Of a DNA stretch of 64,000 bases, positions 33,020 through 44,074 are shown one piece after another (positions within the stretch are counted from its first letter, which is position 1; every line of letters begins with the position of its first letter). This DNA comes from Siphonodentalium dalli. Lineage: Eukaryota > Mollusca > Scaphopoda > Gadilida > Siphonodentaliidae. Both the position numbers and the translations under genes were made by a program. The stretch covers positions 95,811,319 through 95,875,318 of the forward strand of contig CP136066.1 in assembly GCA_032622095.1 (NCBI GenBank), given 5' to 3'. Under the pieces are notes generated by a model. That model was not told the origin of the DNA and searched no databases. It saw only the letters and a list, made by a program, of their open reading frames with translations.

Positions 33020-34674
33020 ATATGTGAGGTGAATAGGTATACATGGAGTTATTGTATGTCATGACTGATGTGAGTATGTATACAATGAGTGACTATATGG
33101 TTATAAGTGGGTTGTCCATGGTAAGATGCATCTAGGTATACAGGGAGAGGTCATGGTCAGGTGTGAGGTGAATCGGTATGCATGGAGTGACTGTATGGTG
33201 TATGATTGTGTATATCCAGTACGGGTGCATCCGGTGTGCCTGTATGGTCATTGGTGTGGTGTATGGATATATCTACATGGTCATCTATGTGTTGATTATG
33301 TATATATGGAGTGACTGTAAGGTCATGGGTGGGATGTACATGTGTTGTCTGTATGATCATGGATGGGGTGTGTGGATAAATAGGTAGTGATTTTATGGTT
33401 ACGGGTAATGTGCATAGGTATATATGGAATGACTGTACGGTCATGATTGAATATGAATACCTGGAGTAAGCTGGTGGACATTATCGAGCGTGTGGGTACA
33501 TAGGGAGTGTCCTTGTGGTAACGGGTGGGATGTATATTTATATATATCGTGGGTGTATTATCATTGGTGGGTATATAGGTCTTAGCTGTATTATCATGGA
33601 TGGCGTGTATGATTATACAGTGAATTGCTGAATTGTCATGTGTGAGGTGTATATGCAAGTATGGATTGTTTGAGTGGTGGTATGTGCGGTTTTTTTTTAT
33701 CTGGAAGGGCTGAATGGCCATTAGTGAGCGTTACATGTATACCTGGAGTGAATCTATGGTCTATGATGGGCTGCATACGTATATCAAGTGGTTATATGAC
33801 TATATGTGTCGAATAGGTATACATGTAGTGACTGTATGGTTAATGGTGAGATGAGTACATGTAGGCATACAAGTAGTGACTGTATGATCATAAATGTAAT
33901 GAACATCTATACAGGGGGTGACAGGCGTATGAGTATACATGTACCTGGTGTTCCTGTTTTGGTGACTCGTGTCGGTATCGTCATGTGTAGGTTATACCAG
34001 TACACACACGTGTTGCTTTATTGTCATGGGCGAGGGATATGTGTATATAGCGAGTGGCTATATGGCCATGGATGAGGTGCATATGCATACATGGAGTGAC
34101 TATACTGACATGGCTGGGGTGTATTAGTATATCTTGAGTGGCTATTCGGCTATGGTGTGACAAATAGGAATACATGGATTGACATGGCCACTGTTGGTGT
34201 GAATATGAATACAAGGATTGACCATGATCGTGTATGAATGTTTTGAATAGGTACACACGGGGTGACTATATGGCCATAGGTCAGGTGAAGGAGTATACCA
34301 GGTAACATGGGTGAGGGTATGTGTATGAAGCGAGTGGCTATATGGCCATTGGTGATGTGCATATGTATACCGGAATGACTTTATGGTCATTGTTGTGGTG
34401 TTGATGTATATATTGATTGTTCATTTGACCATGCGTTTGGGGAATAGGTATACAGGGGATGACCTTATGGCAAATGGTGAGATGAATGGGTATACATGGA
34501 GTGACTATATGGTTATGGGTCATGTTTAGGAGTATACCCGGTGTGCCTGCATTGTGACGCGTGGCTGTATGGTCATCCGTGGTCATGGGTCAGGTGTACA
34601 TGTATACAGTGGGTAACTATATTGTTATGTATGTGGTGTTTATGTATATATGTAATGACTGCGTGTTAATGGGT
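33020..34674 (+). repeat. FB1 left array of degenerate ~42-bp units
   Basis: Recurring pattern GGTATACATGGAGTGACT, then GTATGGTCATGGGTGAGGTG, roughly forty times with heavy divergence. Open stretches here (33,157-33,444 and many others) are by-products of the repeat. Confidence 0.8.
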
Positions 34675-34751
34675 GGCTATCGCTTTCCACGATATAACAT
34701 GACATCTCTATTGATTAACACATCCTTGAGTTATTGTGGAAAGCGATAGCC
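34675..34751. repeat. FB1 hairpin tip
   Basis: GGCTATCGCTTTCCAC (34,675-34,690) and its exact complement (34,736-34,751) enclose a 45-base loop. The same 16-mer closes the array in FB2 at 47,330-47,345. Confidence 0.9.
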
Positions 34752-35355
34752 ACTCAAGGTACATATGTACAACCCACCCATTACCCCAGTCACTCCATAT
34801 GTACATAAACACCACACAAATGACAACATGGTCACCCACTTTATACACGTACATGTACTAGTACACCTGATCATACAGCCATACTTGGTTATACCCGTAC
34901 ATACCACAAATGACGATACAGCCACGAGTCACCATGCATGAACACCTACACCCGACCATATAGTCACTCTATGTATACATATTCACTACATTCACGATCA
35001 TACAGTCACTCAATGTATACATATTCACCTCACATGGACCATACAGCCACTGCATGTATACCTATTCGCCATACCATGACCATGGAGTAAATCCAGGTTT
35101 ACATATGCACATCACCAATGATGAGCCCTTCCAGATATACCAATATCCGCACATACGACCACTCATAAGTTCCATACTTGCCATACTCATATACGCCATC
35201 CATGATAATAAATCTACTCCCCATACACCACCAATGATAACACATCCACAACATATATAAATATACGCCCCACCGTTACCAACAGGGCACTCCCTATATA
35301 CCCACACACCATCCATGACCATACAATAACTCCCTGTATACCTATTATCCTCATA
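34752..35355 (-). repeat. FB1 right array of degenerate ~42-bp units
   Basis: Complement of the left-array motif (CATACAGTCACTC, then TGTATACATATTCACC), only about fourteen units, so the two arms have unequal arrays. Confidence 0.8.
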
Positions 35356-37297
35356 TATGGTCATAACTCCCTGGCTACCATCTTGGCTTCCACCCTGTAT
35401 CCAGTTGATAATTTTTTATCATAATGGGTCAGAATACCCACATATCATGGTTCATCTCAGTTCAGTCTCAAAGTTCTGCCCATTTCCTTTCAATAATATG
35501 GTTCTCCGCAAAATTCCATACTGCAACTTTAAAATGAATTTGTCATGCCCCATACGGAACTGGGACAAACATAATAGAACGTAGTTGTCAGTTAATTACA
35601 TTGTAACTAACACGTACAATAACCAAGTGAGTCACAATTTGCCACTTTTTTTCGGATAACGCAGAGAATAATGTTCGGGATATGTTAACTTTTAACTTTT
35701 TACAAATTTGGTTGCCATTTTGGAAGCCATCTTGAGCAATTTAGTCCATAAACACCGTAGTGTGACACATTTAAGATAGACCAAAACAATAAACACCTTT
35801 CAATCCAAAGATAGTTACATTTTACTTGAACAAATGGTCGAACCCCGAAAAGTGAATTCTTGCCAATATTTATGTCCAATATTTCTGGTAAATGTCAGTG
35901 GTGACAATAGTAAAAATGATCCATGGTACATCAGACATATTAGTATGCAATGTATAGAAAACAGATTAGCCAATTGTGTACATCAACCACAACTTGTAAC
36001 CGATTGCAGGACACCCTGGGGCAATATTTACCATTTTCCATATTTTAGCGGCCATTTTCGCAGCCATTTTGAGCCAAGGTAAGATTTATGGTTCCAGAGA
36101 TTTGGAATATGCATAGGTAATGATATGCCTCACTTACATTACAATGTTCTTTTCATTTCTTGTTGAAATATGACTAGAATCTCAATTGTGATTTTTTTGT
36201 AAAATTTTGTACTGCGTTCTGTAAAATCGAATTTTTGAGGGATCGGAAGGGGTTAGGACCCCAATCATTGCATATTTAATTGCTCCAATGATCAGATAAT
36301 ATAAAAAACACAAAATAAAGTTGCATTACTCAACCAGTTCCAAACAGCATGAATTGATCTAGAAGATATTTGTGAAAACATATTTTCAACTTCCGGCAGC
36401 CATTTTGGCGGCCATCTTGGATGGTGAGTTTCAAGTTTGGCCCAAAAAAGTGTCATTATGTCTTAGCTTCACGAAAATATATACATTTGTATACATTTTA
36501 CTAGATTGTCCCGCTATAATTTTCATAAAACTGGCTCACTTATAGTTCTAGAAAATGGATCGGGTTGTGTGGGGGGGGGGGAGGGAGGTAACAAGTCTCG
36601 TTCTTATCAGAAAACGACATGAATATATATTTCTTATGTTGATCGTATCGATTTAGGGATGTATTGGTTGTAATAGTGCAACGTTCCAGGGGTCTACGCA
36701 CATATACACACGTTGGACGAATGCAATCATGTAAATAAAAGGGTTTTTTTTACGTTTTGAGGGGTGACCCGATGACCCCCTTCTTATCTTAAAACCCCAG
36801 GAAAAGTTGCTTCTTAAGTTGTGTTTTTATAATTAGTATATATCAAAGTACTTTGAGACCAAAAATTGTGGATGTACGCGAAAGTGTAAAAAAAAGTGAA
36901 AAATCACGTTTTGGGGTTCAGCATGGGACCCCCTTTCTTATCTGAAAACCCCAGGAAAATCCCTTTCTTAAGTTGTGTTTTCTTAATGAGTACACTTAGG
37001 AGTATCATCAAACCAAAATTCATCGATGTACGCGGAAGTGTAAATAGAAGTGATTTTTTGCACTTTTTGGGGTTCAGCAGCCCCTAAACCCCAGGAATGC
37101 GCAACTTAAGAAATCGGTTTTTCAGAATGTTCCATTGTTGGTACCAACTTTAGGGGGTTAAACCTTTTGTGTAAATGTGTAAAATGTGTAAAAGTGTAAA
37201 TAGAACATATGCGGGCTCCCCAACTAATAGGCCAAGACTAGATATCTTGATTAGTTAAAGTGCTACGTTGAAAAACACAGGCGTCAAGCTTACGTTA

Positions 37298-38038
37298 ATT
37301 AGTGAATACAATTTAGTTTACCATTGTTTGGGTTTCTGATATCCTTGGCGAAGGTATCAGCGGATCCTGGATTAAATGCGTATAGTGCTGTCTTACTTTC
37401 AAGTTTATTCCACAATCTCACAACATCCGGAACGAAACTGAATTTGTAGACGTCAGAGTAGCCAAAATGGATGTCTCGACAATCGAGTTTGGCGTGACGA
37501 CTTTAAGCGGTGGTTTTTTTTAGGTTGTCCAAAGGAAGAGATGATACTTTAATGAGACCTTTTCGGAAGAGAATAATCTTGTTTTCTATTCTTCTTTGTG
37601 TGAGACGTTTCCAATCCAAATGATTTAGAATTGCGGTTATTGGACCAGGTTCATATGTATAGTTTCCAGAACAGAATATATGCCGAATTTGATCAAGTTC
37701 GTGAATAAGGTTGTCGTAATAAGGATCTCACGCAGAGGAGGCATATTCAATTATCGGAAGAACTGGTCCGAAGTAGGCTTTCTCTCTTATGTCTTTGTGA
37801 CAGCCATGAAGATTTCTTTTGAGAAGTCCGAGATCGCGATTTGCCTTTGCCTCGTATTTATATGTTTGTTGCAGCTTAGATCGGATGATATCTGAACACC
37901 AAGATATTTCATAGAGTCCACTACTTCAAGTTCAACACCACATAAGTTATATGGTCGGAACATAAAATGTTTCGTTTTACGAGTGAGGTGCATAATATTA
38001 CACTTCACCGGTTGAAATCTCATACCCATGCATCGTTA
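37298..38038 (-). pseudogene. Non-LTR reverse transcriptase relic (copy 2)
   Basis: Mirror of 2,565-3,305. The fragment at 37,787-38,029 has the same translation (SMKYLGVQISSDL) and shares the frameshift and the TGA. Confidence 0.8.
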
Positions 38039-38105
38039 CATGTACAAGGTTAATTTATGTTTTCCCTCGCAAAGGCTTAATTGTGCACTGCATTACTGTA
38101 CTCAC

Positions 38106-38150
38106 TTTCAAAGAAGGATTTCCTCGTAGGTTCACAAGAATAAGCAAACT
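38106..38150 (-). other. Candidate 5'UTR exon 1 of the Gly-rich gene (copy 2)
   Basis: 45 bases, mirror of 2,453-2,497, with the same GTGAGT donor. Confidence 0.38.
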
Positions 38151-38179
38151 GATGTGTAACTTCCTCGCTGTGCTTCGTA

Positions 38180-38186
38180 TTTTATA
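38180..38186 (-). promoter_or_regulatory. TATA box (copy 2)
   Basis: TATAAAA on the minus strand, mirror of 2,419-2,425. A 2-bp TA insertion follows it. Confidence 0.42.
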
Positions 38187-40567
38187 CCCACAACCGTTCC
38201 CTTGAATGATTGGACTTTTCTATATTATATATTGTTGAGGTGATGGTTTGTCGTTTTGGCCCAAATCCATCAATCAATGGTCAAGTATATTGTAAGGCTA
38301 TGCGCTCATCTCTTGCAACCTCTGGGTGACAATGGACACATCACGTTGTGATCAATTGGTGACAATTAGGTGTATAAGGGTACATTCATATACACTCGTA
38401 AGTTTGCACGGTATGTGTGTTTTAATGTTGTACAGGCATTTCGTCGCAGAAAACGGTAAGGTGCCTGAATATATGAACAGAATCATGCACATAAAATGCA
38501 TTTGCACCACAGCTAACTATACGTGAGTTTGTAAGCTCTATGTAGTTCTACCTGTAGCGATGCTACCGAACTTTACCTGTAACTATCATGAAATTATGTC
38601 GCAAGAATCTATCATGCAGGTATTTTAAAGCATTGTGTTAGTAGCACCGTTATATACATTTGGAACTATAGGCGCAAAACTGGACGTTTAGAGTATTTCT
38701 TCAAGTTTCTACAGGGGTGGGGGGGGCTCAGAAAACAATTTCCGGACACTGGGCGCTTTTTTATATTTTCCGCCCTCTGTGTACCCACCACCCCCTAATT
38801 TTAAATTTTTTCCGATTCTGAGATAGGGACCTACCCCCTCCAAACTGCTTCAGTTTTCCTGGTCTTACCCGGTGATTGTTCCTTATCATGATTATAGGAG
38901 CATTCCTACTTTTTATTTAACAACAAGACTGTACAGTTTCAAAACAATTCTCCAATAAATGTGGGCTGTAGGGTATGCTGATAGATTTACATTTGAAATC
39001 CAAGATGGCTGCTGGTGGCCATGTTTGTTTTAAACAAATTTTGGGGGGAAAAGGGAGGCACCCATCTAGAGGTCACTTCGAATATCCATATGTAGCTTGG
39101 TGACGATTGGATGACAAATGTAACCTGTAAGGTGTGCTAAAGGATTTGGTCATACAAAGAGTAAAATCCAAGATGGCCGCTGGCAGCCCCTTTTTTAAAC
39201 AAAATTCGGGGGGAAATAGGCACCCGGTTGGTGATGACCAGATGAGGTATAAGCTCTGCAGAGTGTATTAAAGGATTAGTGATGCAACGAGTAAAATCCA
39301 AGATGGCTGCCAGTGGCCATATTTTTCATAAAAAATCATTCAAATTTGACAGCTCTCATCTAGAGGTGATCCAATACCCATGTATCGGATATTGTTGAAA
39401 TCGGTCAAAGTTTGTTTTAACACCTTTGTTTTATTTTATTATGTTTTTTTTGAATAATCAATTTTTTTTATTTAAAGAGTTCAGTGAAGAGTTTACATTT
39501 ATTTGAAGAATCTATTATTGTGTTATGTTACATTTATATCAAGTTGAATAAATGATTTTAATAGAAGTATCTAAATCTGAGCCTGTCCATGTCCATGTGC
39601 ATTGATAGACCCTTGATGAAAACATTTAGCAAGCTGACCTTTTTATTACCCCTTGGTGTCATCCCTCATTATTAACTGATGATGAACTCAAACCCCCTAC
39701 CAATAGTTAAGTGCATACATAATTACATACTAGAAGCATTCTTAAAACCTTTTTTCCCATTATTTTGAAGAAATATGACTCTAGGACAAAATTAACAGGC
39801 CCAGAACAAATTGTGTACGCCGGGCTGCTGAACCACCCACCCACCCCCGCCTAGTGTTCGGAAGAATTTCCTGGTTTCTATCAGTATTTTCGCCTAAAAG
39901 ATTGATGTGATATTCTCAGAGTTCAAAGCCGACAAACCAAAATCATTAGTTCTTTCTGTCGTTTTAAGATTAAAGTAAACGTTACCGACTCGGAACTACC
40001 GAAATTTATATGAACTACATGGAGTGATTTGCTGGCATATCATGTATTTCAATTGACAACAAGAGAATGAGATTCGAATTTGTAATTTGAAGATTAGTAC
40101 GCACAAAAAGTCCGGAAAATAATTTGTCAGCACGAAGAGTGATTATGCAGCTGGCAGTCAAGTGTGAGTTAATGGGGATAATACTATCATACTCACCGAA
40201 GCGGAGTTTTAAGCAACTGGGGTAAGCAATGCGTTCCATATTTCCAGTTTAGTTATAGATATTTAAAGAAAAAGTGAATGAAAGCCAGGATCAGCAGAAA
40301 TCGTGAAGTTGCAGCTTGCAGGCGATTGTTTTTAAATAACAAGCAGCCTTCACTTTTTGAAAAATAACCACTAAATTACTACAAAGTAAAAAAAAAACAA
40401 CACTCATTGTGCACTGACGTAGATGTATTCGAATACCTGCGAAATAATATGACGACACAAAAGGAGGAACAGTTGAGTTGTGTTATGTTGAAAATTACAA
40501 TTCCTACTGTTTCTGGACTAATAGGTCACACTCAGAACTCACATTCGTGAATCAGCATGATCAGACA
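38187..40567. other. Copy 2 upstream flank
   Basis: Mirror of 1-2,418, including the triplicated ~150-bp repeat at about 38,960-39,430. A 74-codon minus-strand frame (40,015-40,239) is intact only here. Its first 14 codons end at a GTGAGT donor. Confidence 0.5.
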
Positions 40568-40810
40568 TTACTCAGTCTCAAATATGGCACATCCTGTACC
40601 CTAACTGTATTATAGTGTATAGTATACCATGTACTTATACTTACTATACTACAGTACACATATTCTCAAAATAAGTGTCCCCTCGACCGCGTTGTAACCG
40701 CCGTGCGATTGCGTTGAACAATGACCGTCAATCCGGTTCAATTGTTAACGCAACGTGGTTCCAATATGTGACCCGCCATATCAAATCCAGTCGTAAGTCG
40801 GGATTTTTTT

Positions 40811-40867
40811 TACCCTGTGCCAATGCATTCTCTTATATATGCGAGTCGACCTATGCATTGGCCTAAC
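40811..40867. repeat. Fragment of the TATATGCGAG MITE
   Basis: ACCCTGTGCCAATGCATTCT and CTTATATATGCGAGTCGAC match the interior of the 248-bp MITE. The TTAA ends are not present. Confidence 0.65.
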
Positions 40868-41093
40868 AATTTTTTACAATTTTAATAATTTTTCTTGTAT
40901 TCTTTAACAATTTTATAATTTCACCCATACAGAGCCCCAGACAAACATGAGCAGACAACACTCTTCTATATGCTTCTATATATGTGTGGGGCTCCCTGCA
41001 AGGTAATGGGTGTTTTTTTTATTTTATGTCCTAAAAATTGTCAGGGGATTTCATCGGGTAAATTTTTCCGCCAGAAACAAAAAATTTAAAAAT

Positions 41094-41260
41094 TCCGAAA
41101 AAAAAAATATTACATTAAAAAAACATTAAATTAATATTAAAAAATAAACATGTCATAAAATGTCATGTTTCGGAAAAAATTCCGAAAAAAATATATTACA
41201 TTTAAAAAACATTAAATTAATATTAAAAAATAAACATGTCATAAAATGTCATGTTTCGGA
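41094..41260 (+). repeat. Direct duplication of about 80 bp, AT-rich
   Basis: Two adjacent units run from TTCCGAAAAAAA through ATTAAATTAATATTAAAAAA to ACATGTCATAAAATGTCATG and TTTCGG. Confidence 0.8.
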
Positions 41261-41296
41261 CAAACGCCGCCGGTGGCGGGCTAACCTGCTAGTATT

Positions 41297-41368
41297 ATAT
41301 AATTACAATCATGGGTATATAATATATGATCTTGAGCGCGTTACCATTTCTGACATTGGTTTTCTTGT
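41297..41368 (+). repeat. 71-bp block shared with the triplicated segment
   Basis: Matches 22,421-22,491 (and 12,076-12,146 reversed) with about one mismatch: TATAATTACAATCATGGGTA ... GACATTGGTTTTCTTGT. Flanking sequence differs on both sides. Confidence 0.85.
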
Positions 41369-41624
41369 CTCTACTTGTCCGGATACAGCTCTCCTCCAGC
41401 GAACCAAAATAACTTTGTGGATGGAGTAAATAATAATTCTGAGGCATGGTGGAACTATATATAACAGTGATATTATATAATTCTGTTAGCGTATATAGTG
41501 TTCAACGTCACTTGAGGTTCAATACATAAATAAACTGTGAATGATTATCAATGCCTATTCATTTATTGGAAGAAGTAATGTGACAAACACGACCAGCGAA
41601 TATTCGTTCGGAAATATATAACAC

Positions 41625-42475
41625 TAGCAGGTGACCCGACTTCTTCCGAGATTTGACCTTTTTGAAGGTCAAGGTCAGATAGGGGTAACGATTTGACCCG
41701 CCCAAAACACTCCCCGGACAAAAGTACCCCTATGTATAAAATTTCGTCGAAATCCGTACGTTTTACCCGATTTGACCTTGAATTGACCATTTTGAAGGTC
41801 AATGTCAGGTCGGGTCACGATTTGACCCGTCTAAAACACTCCCCCGACAAAAGTATTCTTAGGTATCAAATTTCGTCGAAATCCGTTAATTTTTTAATTT
41901 AATTTGAGTTAATTCTGCCTTTTTAATCAAGAGAAATGATGGTACCCGTCCTGTGGTGGTACCCGTCCCTAAAAGAGGTACGTTTGTGGGTACCCGTTTC
42001 AAGGTGAAGATCACCTCGGGCGGAAAAACTTACCCGATGAAAGTACCCGTTTCAAGGTGAAGATCACCTCGGGCGGAAAAAACATACCCTATGAAAATCT
42101 CCCCCGTTCATTGGAACCCCTAAGTACGAAGACAGACATAAGAACCACACAACACGCTCATGTCTGGATCAGACACACTCACGTCTGGTCCCAGACATAA
42201 GAATAACACTACACGCATACGCTCTTTATCAACGACACTGCGGATACGAACGCTCTTTAACTATCGACGCGATTAACTTCACAGTGCCAAGGACGGTCAT
42301 TTTGGTGACTGGTGTGGAGAAAGGGCCGGTGCTCGGAGCTTCTCCAAAACGGCGGTAAACACTGCCCGTGGCCTTTTATCCTTAGATTGGAAGTTTGAGC
42401 TCAATCGGTCCAGCCGTTTTCTCGGCCATAGCTAACAGACAAACAGATAGAAGTCCCAAAATATATATTAGACTA
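41625..42475 (+). repeat. Composite retroelement-like repeat
   Basis: Begins CTAGCAGGTGACCCG. It has two units of TTGACC...AAGGTCAA followed by AAATTTCGTCGAAATCCGT (about 41,660-41,890) and two units of GTTTCAAGGTGAAGATCACC (about 41,995-42,090). It ends with CAGCCGTTTTCTCGG and a CAGACAAACAGATAG-type tail near 42,440. Such tails are common in invertebrate non-autonomous retroelements. CCTGCTAGT at 41,286 is inverted to the start. Family uncertain. Confidence 0.5.
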
Positions 42476-42716
42476 TAAAACTCCCAACTGGACTCCCCAT
42501 CGGCCCAAATGGAAATTTAAGCTTGCACGACCCATGGCACCCTTGATGTTGCAATTTCAAAACTCGTATCTCAATCTATCCAACACTAGGAACTTGATAT
42601 ATAGTGGCTCTATAATATGCCCGCGAGTAAGATACCAACACGTACATGGACACATTTAAAGGGAATGTTCATATAAGTAATTCAACACCGTCCGTAAAAG
42701 TCGGTAATTTATTGCA

Positions 42717-44036
42717 ATGTATCGACCCTTGTTAGGTCATCCCGCTATAATGTATCGACCCTTGTTATGTCATCCCGCTATAATGTATCGACCCTTGTTA
42801 GGTCATCCCGCTATAATGTATCGACCATTGTTAGGTCATCCCGCTATAATGTATCGACCCTTGTTAGGTCATCCCGCTATAATGTATCGACCCTTGTTAG
42901 GTCATCCCGCTATAATGTATCGACCCTTGTTAGGTCATCCCGCTATAATGTATCGACCCTTGTTAGGTCATCCCGCTATAATGTATCGACCCTTGTTAGG
43001 TCATCCCGCTATAATGTATCGACCCTTGTTAGGTCATCCCGCTATAATGTATCGACCCTTGTTAGGTCATCCCGCTATAATGTATAGACCCTTGTTAGGT
43101 CATCCCGCTATAATGTATCGGCCCTTGTTAGGTCATCCCGCTATACTGTATCGACCCTTGTTAGGTCATCCCGCTATAATGTATCGACCCTTGTTAGGTC
43201 ATCCCGCTATAATGTATCGACCATTGTTAGGTCATCCCGCTATAATGTATCGACCCTTGTTAGGTCATCCCGCTATAATGTATCGACCCTTGTTAGGTCA
43301 TCCCGCTATAATGTATCGACCATTGTTAGGTCATCCCGCTATAATGTATCGACCATTGTTAGGTCATCCCGCTATAATGTATCGACCCTTGTTAGGTCAT
43401 CCCGCTATAATGTATCGACCCTTGTTAGGTCATCCCGCTATAATGTATCGACCATTGTTAGGTCATCCCGCTATAATGTATCGACCCTTGTTAGGTCATC
43501 CCGCTATAATGTATCGACCCTTGTTAGGTCATCCCGCTATAATGTATCGACCCTTGTTAGGTCACCCCGCTATAATGTATCGACCCTTGTTAGGTCATCC
43601 CGCTATAATGTATCGACCCTTGTTAGGTCATCCCGCTATAATGTATCGACCCTTGTTAGGTCATCCCGCTATAATGTATCGACCCTTGTTAGGTCATCCC
43701 GCTATAATGTATCGACCCTTGTTATGTCATCCCGCTATAATGTATCGACCCTTGTTAGGTCATCCCGCTATAATGTATCGACCCTTGTTAGGTCATCCCG
43801 CTATAATGTATCGACCATTGTTAGGTCATCCCGCTATAATGTTTCGACCCTTGTTAGGTCATCCCGCTATAATGTATCGACCCTTGTTAGGTCATCCCGC
43901 TATAATGTATCGACCCTTGTTAGGTCATCCCTCTATAATGTATCGACCCTTGTTAGGTCATCCCGCTATAATGTATCGACCCTTGTTAGGTCATCCCGCT
44001 ATAATGTATCGACCCTTGTTATGTCATCCCGCTATA
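42717..44036 (+). repeat. 33-bp satellite, exactly 40 units, one continuous reading frame
   Basis: The unit ATGTATCGACCCTTGTTAGG plus TCATCCCGCTATA is repeated 40 times with no indel, encoding MYRPLLGHPAI 40 times; the frame then runs MSISNFIV and stops at TAA (44,061-44,063). Variants are few: CCC to CCA in six units (4, 16, 19, 20, 23 and 34), GGT to TGT in three (2, 31 and 40), and single CGA to AGA, CGA to CGG, CAT to CAC, ATG to CTG, TAT to TTT and GCT to TCT changes. A second frame (SSRYNVSTLVR) is also open in parts. There is no signal peptide or promoter, so coding is doubtful; a satellite is the safer call. Confidence 0.9.
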
Positions 44037-44074
44037 ATGTCAATTTCCAATTTCATTGTCTAATTAGATCGACT

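Larger units (their letters stand above)
31120..37226. mobile_element. Foldback element FB1 (6,107 bp), insertion private to copy 2
   Basis: Copy 1 shows the empty site (AATTATATA then GGCC, read on the minus strand, near 3,400). Here ATA (31,117-31,119 and 37,227-37,229) flanks an element starting TAGTTAGGGAGCCCGCATATG minus its last base and ending CATATGCGGGCTCCCCAACTA. Almost the whole element is an inverted repeat: outer arms 31,120-33,020 and 35,355-37,226, then tandem arrays of about 42-bp units (33,020-34,674 and 34,752-35,355) and a hairpin tip at 34,675-34,751. No transposase is visible, so it is presumably non-autonomous. The architecture resembles Drosophila foldback/Galileo elements, but the 3-bp target duplication differs from theirs. 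The 143-codon open stretch at 32,301-32,732 has no match in the other arms and is not called. Confidence 0.85.
17345..40567 (-). repeat. Copy 2 of the triplicated segment (right arm of palindrome)
   Basis: Reverse complement of copy 1 throughout, interrupted by the 6,107-bp foldback element at 31,120-37,226. It ends at 40,567 against base 1 of the window. It is parallel to copy 3 with an offset of 31,885 near its start, rising after the private insertion in copy 3. Confidence 0.95.
40568..42716. other. Spacer, first part: repeats, no gene
   Basis: Not part of the triplicated segment. It holds a MITE fragment (40,811-40,867), a short inverted pair near 40,920-41,015 (ACCCAT...GAGCCCCA and TGGGGCTC...ATGGGT), a direct duplication (41,094-41,260), a 71-bp block shared with the arms (41,297-41,368) and a composite repeat (41,625-42,475). 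Confidence 0.6.

Noticed and set aside
33157-33721. Many overlapping open frames in the foldback arrays
   Set aside because: They follow the ~42-bp repeat unit and shift with it. No conserved protein.
1-40567. Palindrome as a simple missed-adapter sequencing artefact
   Set aside because: Arms differ by a 6.1-kb transposon with target duplication, a 91-bp patch, repeat numbers and SNPs. Haplotype joining remains possible.
42717-44036. CRISPR-like regular repeat array
   Set aside because: Units are contiguous with no spacers, in a eukaryotic context; it is a satellite.
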